Assembly: GCF_963576615.1 (NCBI RefSeq)
Contig: NC_088708.1
Location: 67,062,672-67,126,671, forward strand
Length of the DNA stretch: 64,000 nt
DNA from: Watersipora subatra
Lineage: Eukaryota > Bryozoa > Gymnolaemata > Cheilostomatida > Watersiporidae
Direction: 5' to 3'
Shown here: piece after piece, positions 60,736 to 64,000 of the stretch
How the letters are laid out: every line of letters starts with the position of its first letter
Numbering within the stretch: position 1 is the stretch's first letter
The notes under the pieces: model-generated
The model's input: only the letters and a program-made list of their open reading frames with translations
Told to the model about the DNA's origin: nothing
Databases searched by the model: none
Translations under genes and position numbers: made by a program

Positions 60736-60910
60736 TTGTCACAATCATCAGAACTACAATCTGATTCGAAGTCACTAAGGTCGAAATCAAATTCATTGTC
60801 TTTAGATTTTTCCATAATGTGGTTCACAATCTTATCTGAAAACTTGAAAGTTTTTGATGAATGATGAGAATAGTCTCCAGGAACACAGTACGACTTAATA
60901 GCAGTCATTG
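60732..60910 (-). pseudogene. Acidic-tailed coding remnant next to the pogo-like end
   Basis: The minus-strand frame ends at TGA... just inside the element with an acidic tail (FDFDLSDFESDCSSDDCDN). Pogo-type transposases often end in acidic residues, so this may be the last part of a transposase. The upstream side is cut by a (TA)n tract at 60930-60974. It is too short to prove. Confidence 0.35.
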
Positions 60911-60929
60911 TTATGGTATAGCAGAGTCT

Positions 60930-60974
<45 letters not shown>
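60930..60974. repeat. (TA)n microsatellite
   Basis: About 22 TA dinucleotides; produces spurious YIYIYI frames on both strands. Confidence 0.95.
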
Positions 60975-60977
<3 letters not shown>

Positions 60978-61751
60978 CAAATCGAAGATATTTATTTAGT
61001 TGTTACTCTTCTATTGGTCCCACTCGACTTGGAACCATACTCCGGTTCAATGACAGTATGGGCCACCCGGAAGAAATGTGACAATAACGAGGTCAGCAAC
61101 AATAAAACTGGCAAGGTCAGCAAAACAGCTTAGTGTAACCAACAGGAAACCGGTTTTGCAGGAAACCGGTTTGACCACCACATATTTGTGTTTTATTGCT
61201 GAAATGACCATACAAACAGATGAAGTCATTTTGTTGTCAGGTAAATGATTCTATGAGTGAGAGAGTTTATGTGCAGCATACATCTACAATTGTCCTGAAA
61301 GTATACAACCTTTACAATAAATATTGCAAATAATTGCACACAGCAGAATAAAAAGGCGTTACATAAATCCATGAAAAAGCTGAATACAAAAAAGTGAATC
61401 ATACAAAAAAAGTATATTGTAATGAATTTGCTAAGCCCAGATTTCCTAATCTTATTCGCCATATGCGGTCAGTTATTTTCGAATTAGCCCTGGATTGCAG
61501 AAGTCAGCTGGCATGGAAAACCAATGAACTAATTGTCAGCACTTGTTATATAAGCAACTGTGATCCTGTGCTGAAGGAACAACAAAGAGAACAGAACAAG
61601 GAACTACAAGGCAAAGAACTACGCTCTATATTAGCATAAAGAACAGCTTGGTAATGTTAATTAACCTCTGCACAGCGTAGGATATATCCCAATAAGAATA
61701 TACTGTAGGCTACGTAATGGATTAATGTTAATATATGTTAACATATATAAC

Positions 61752-61752
<1 letters not shown>

Positions 61753-61819
<67 letters not shown>
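61753..61819. repeat. (TA)n microsatellite abutting family T copy 3
   Basis: About 33 TA dinucleotides ending a few bases before the family T element. Confidence 0.95.
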
Positions 61820-61820
<1 letters not shown>

Positions 61821-61824
61821 CTAA

Positions 61825-62948
61825 AAATTCCCCTGCCATACAGCCCACGACCAAATTGTTATTGGAAAAAAGAAAGGGTACTGATGGTTGAGAAATGCAA
61901 TATTAGCAGTCAAATGGCACTGCAGTGCAATAGGATAACTGCAATGGTAGCTATAATGTACTGGGGATGGGTGTTATTATATACAACAAACAGCAATAAT
62001 GGAAGGAAAATATTATATGTTTATATCTCTCCACTGCAATAGGAGAAATGCAATCTTGGCCAATATTAGAAGTAAAATGCACTGATATTATTAGAATAAC
62101 CAATATTATTAATATAGTAATAATAGAAAACTAATGCACAATTTTGTTTACATTTCAAAAGGTCATAGCTAACAATATCAAGAAGTTGTGATATTTATGT
62201 AGTTTTTTAGAAAATCTATCTAATAAAACTATTTACAAAAAATAATAACAGTAACATATTACCCATCATCGATGTTGTTAGTGTGACTATTACACTTCAA
62301 TAGTCTTCCAAACTTATAATTAAATATTGTAATAATCTCAAAAGAATCGTTAGATAAAATATCATCGTCATTTCCTTTACTTTCACTGCTTTGGACATCA
62401 GTTAGAATACCAAAGTACTCAAAAGTGTCCAAAATGTCAGTTACTTTGAAATCGGCAAAAAAGAAACATTTATATTTCAGTACTTATACGTTAATAACAA
62501 AAACCTTCGACAATTCGACAATGCTATAGACTGGTGAAATGTGCACATTATTTTTTCGTGAAATACGCACGACTTGATGGCTCTATTCTTTGTCGCTCAG
62601 CGTTTCATTTGCCGGTCTTAATTTTGATAAAAGTAAGGCTTGGCAAGTTTTAATAACGATTTTTGGCCAAATTAATCTGTCTATTTGTGTATAATCCAAT
62701 CAGATGGGTAAGTTTCAAGATATTGTCGACAATTTACAAAGACTCGGTAACATATTTAAATAGGTTTTTATGTGTTTTTTGTATCGTTATTATACTTAAA
62801 CCACTCCATTGAAAATTGGTTAAATTTGTTGATGAGATTTCAGTACAAGGGTTTGTGACGGTATTGATGAATAATTTTCGTGAGTTGTGTGCACGCGCAT
62901 TTATCATAAAACTCTCAACCAATCGCTCCGCTCGTGTTTGGTCGTGGG
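61825..62948. mobile_element. TIR element family T, copy 3
   Basis: The best-preserved ends: CCCACGACCAAA at 61844-61855 and TTTGGTCGTGGG ending at 62948, exact inverted repeats. About 20 bp of homology to the other copies continues left of the first TIR (AATTCCCCTGCCATACAG), so the true left border may be at about 61825. Confidence 0.85.
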
Positions 62949-62954
62949 AAAATG

Positions 62955-63115
62955 TTTCCTCACCCCGGTTAACCCATGTGGGTGGTAATTTCTGCTCTAA
63001 CTCGGGTCTCCTACCAGAGACCTGGGAGTTTGAACACTCGCCTCAAGATCTTAGCTGTTCCCAATAGCGCACCTTTCTGCAACTCACTTGAGCTTATTGC
63101 TGTCGGTATCTGGGT
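62955..63115 (+). repeat. Dispersed repeat, copy 2 (related to 16485-16645)
   Basis: CTCACCCCGGTTAACCCATG, TCTCCTACCAGAGACCTGGG, AGTTTGAACACTCGCC and TCAAGATCTTAGC occur in the same order as in copy 1. It directly abuts family T copy 3. Confidence 0.6.
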
Positions 63116-64000
63116 GTAGTGAAAATGCCACGAATCGAGATGACAGCAGGTTTTGCAGTGGTTTAAACTGAACTGATCGTATTCTGGTAGATATGACTGT
63201 TTATTTTACTAATAGCCAGAATAGACCGTGAAGTCTACAAAAGTACATGTCACAATAAAACTACAGTGTAAAGCATAATAACGTAAAACAAACATTATAT
63301 ACTTGACTTGAAAGTCACATTAAAACAAAAGCATTCAATTTAGTCAAATAAAGTACATATAAGTATATAATAAAACTGACCTTTTGCCTCCGTAGGCCTG
63401 CTAGTCTCTCACTTATAATTTTGTCACTTATTGATAATAAAACTTTCTGTGCTGGGTTACATGCTGCCCACAGCACTAAAACTGCTACTGTGTGGCTAAT
63501 CTGAAACTGGCGTATATATATGTAAAGGCAAATGTGGGTCAGCAAACAATGTCACCATTAAGGAAACCAGTGGAAGTCGTTTAGAAAAACCGTTCCCAGT
63601 ACACGCAGCATGAGTATGTTTTAATAAGCAGTGTAATTATGGCATAACTGCAATTTTAATGTGTTTCGGCAAGATTAATGAGTTTCATGCATGGCCCAGC
63701 GGTGGCAGCGAACTATAGACATTACAATGAACTGTAATTTGCGAGTACATAGGCAATGGTACTAGCTGACTTTACACTTCACACTGGGCAAGCCACATTT
63801 TGCCACAGGTGTGCCAAAGTGTTGCACAAGCAAGGCACGCTACAGATGTTATTGCACTCAGTACCCCAATGACTACTGGAATTACAGTTGTTCTTACATC
63901 CCAGCATTTTTCAATCTCTTCTGCAAGAGGGTGATATTTCTTTACTTTTTCTTTTTCTTTGCTGGCTATATTTTAATCATTGGGTACTTTTATATCTGTT

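Larger units (their letters stand above)
59770..64000. other. Region upstream of gene 4
   Basis: An acceptor-like TTACTGTAG immediately precedes the gene 4 first coding exon (59769), suggesting a non-coding 5' UTR exon farther right. The rest is the pogo-like end, (TA)n tracts, family T copy 3 and a SINE-like repeat. From 63116 to 64000 I see no gene. Confidence 0.5.

Overview
This is animal nuclear DNA, AT-rich and repeat-dense, with short exons in long introns bounded by GT-AG sites. The many ATGTACATGT-type words, tRNA-derived SINE-like pieces, non-LTR retrotransposon tails and terminal-inverted-repeat (TIR) elements suit a marine invertebrate, most likely a mollusc or another lophotrochozoan. 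That placement is an inference with low certainty. There is no operon structure, CRISPR or bacterial gene.

The window is dominated by a local cluster of four SLC16/monocarboxylate-transporter-like (MCT) genes of the 12-TM major facilitator superfamily. Gene 1 (+, 260-10361) enters from the left, so only its last six exons are present. Gene 2 (+, 13776-27998) is complete: ten coding exons giving 583 aa, plus a second copy of the ninth exon. Gene 3 (+, 35117-46526) is complete: ten exons giving 508 aa. Gene 4 (-, 59766-49603) is convergent with gene 3 and has eleven coding exons, one of which is frameshifted. I built the models by hand from splice sites. Homologous introns have the same phase in all four genes, and the summed coding lengths of genes 2 and 3 divide by three. 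The cluster therefore arose by duplication of a gene with fixed exon structure. Genes 1 and 2 share a long cytoplasmic-loop exon with an R-P-x-Y-R-K-D-I-F motif; genes 3 and 4 have a much shorter exon there.

The rest is introns and intergenic DNA filled with repeats: eight tandem-repeat arrays with units of about 16 to 83 bp (two more short arrays are doubtful or inside a TIR element), a 674-bp fold-back element, a nested palindromic TA-flanked element, a pogo/Tigger-like TIR family with two members, a three-copy TIR family of about 1 kb carrying a conserved coding remnant, two non-LTR retrotransposon fragments, a 310-bp two-copy repeat, SINE-like sequences and (TA)n tracts. Intergenic stretches are 10362-13775, 27999-35116, 46527-49602 and 59770-64000; I found no convincing additional host gene in them.

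The most interesting signals are (i) tandem duplicated exons of identical length and phase in gene 2, which look like a mutually exclusive cassette for TM10-TM11; (ii) a frameshift plus a lost splice acceptor at the standard exon boundary in gene 4; (iii) loss of the proton-coupling Lys and Asp positions, with the paired Arg kept, in the MCT copies; and (iv) repeat families with coding remnants.
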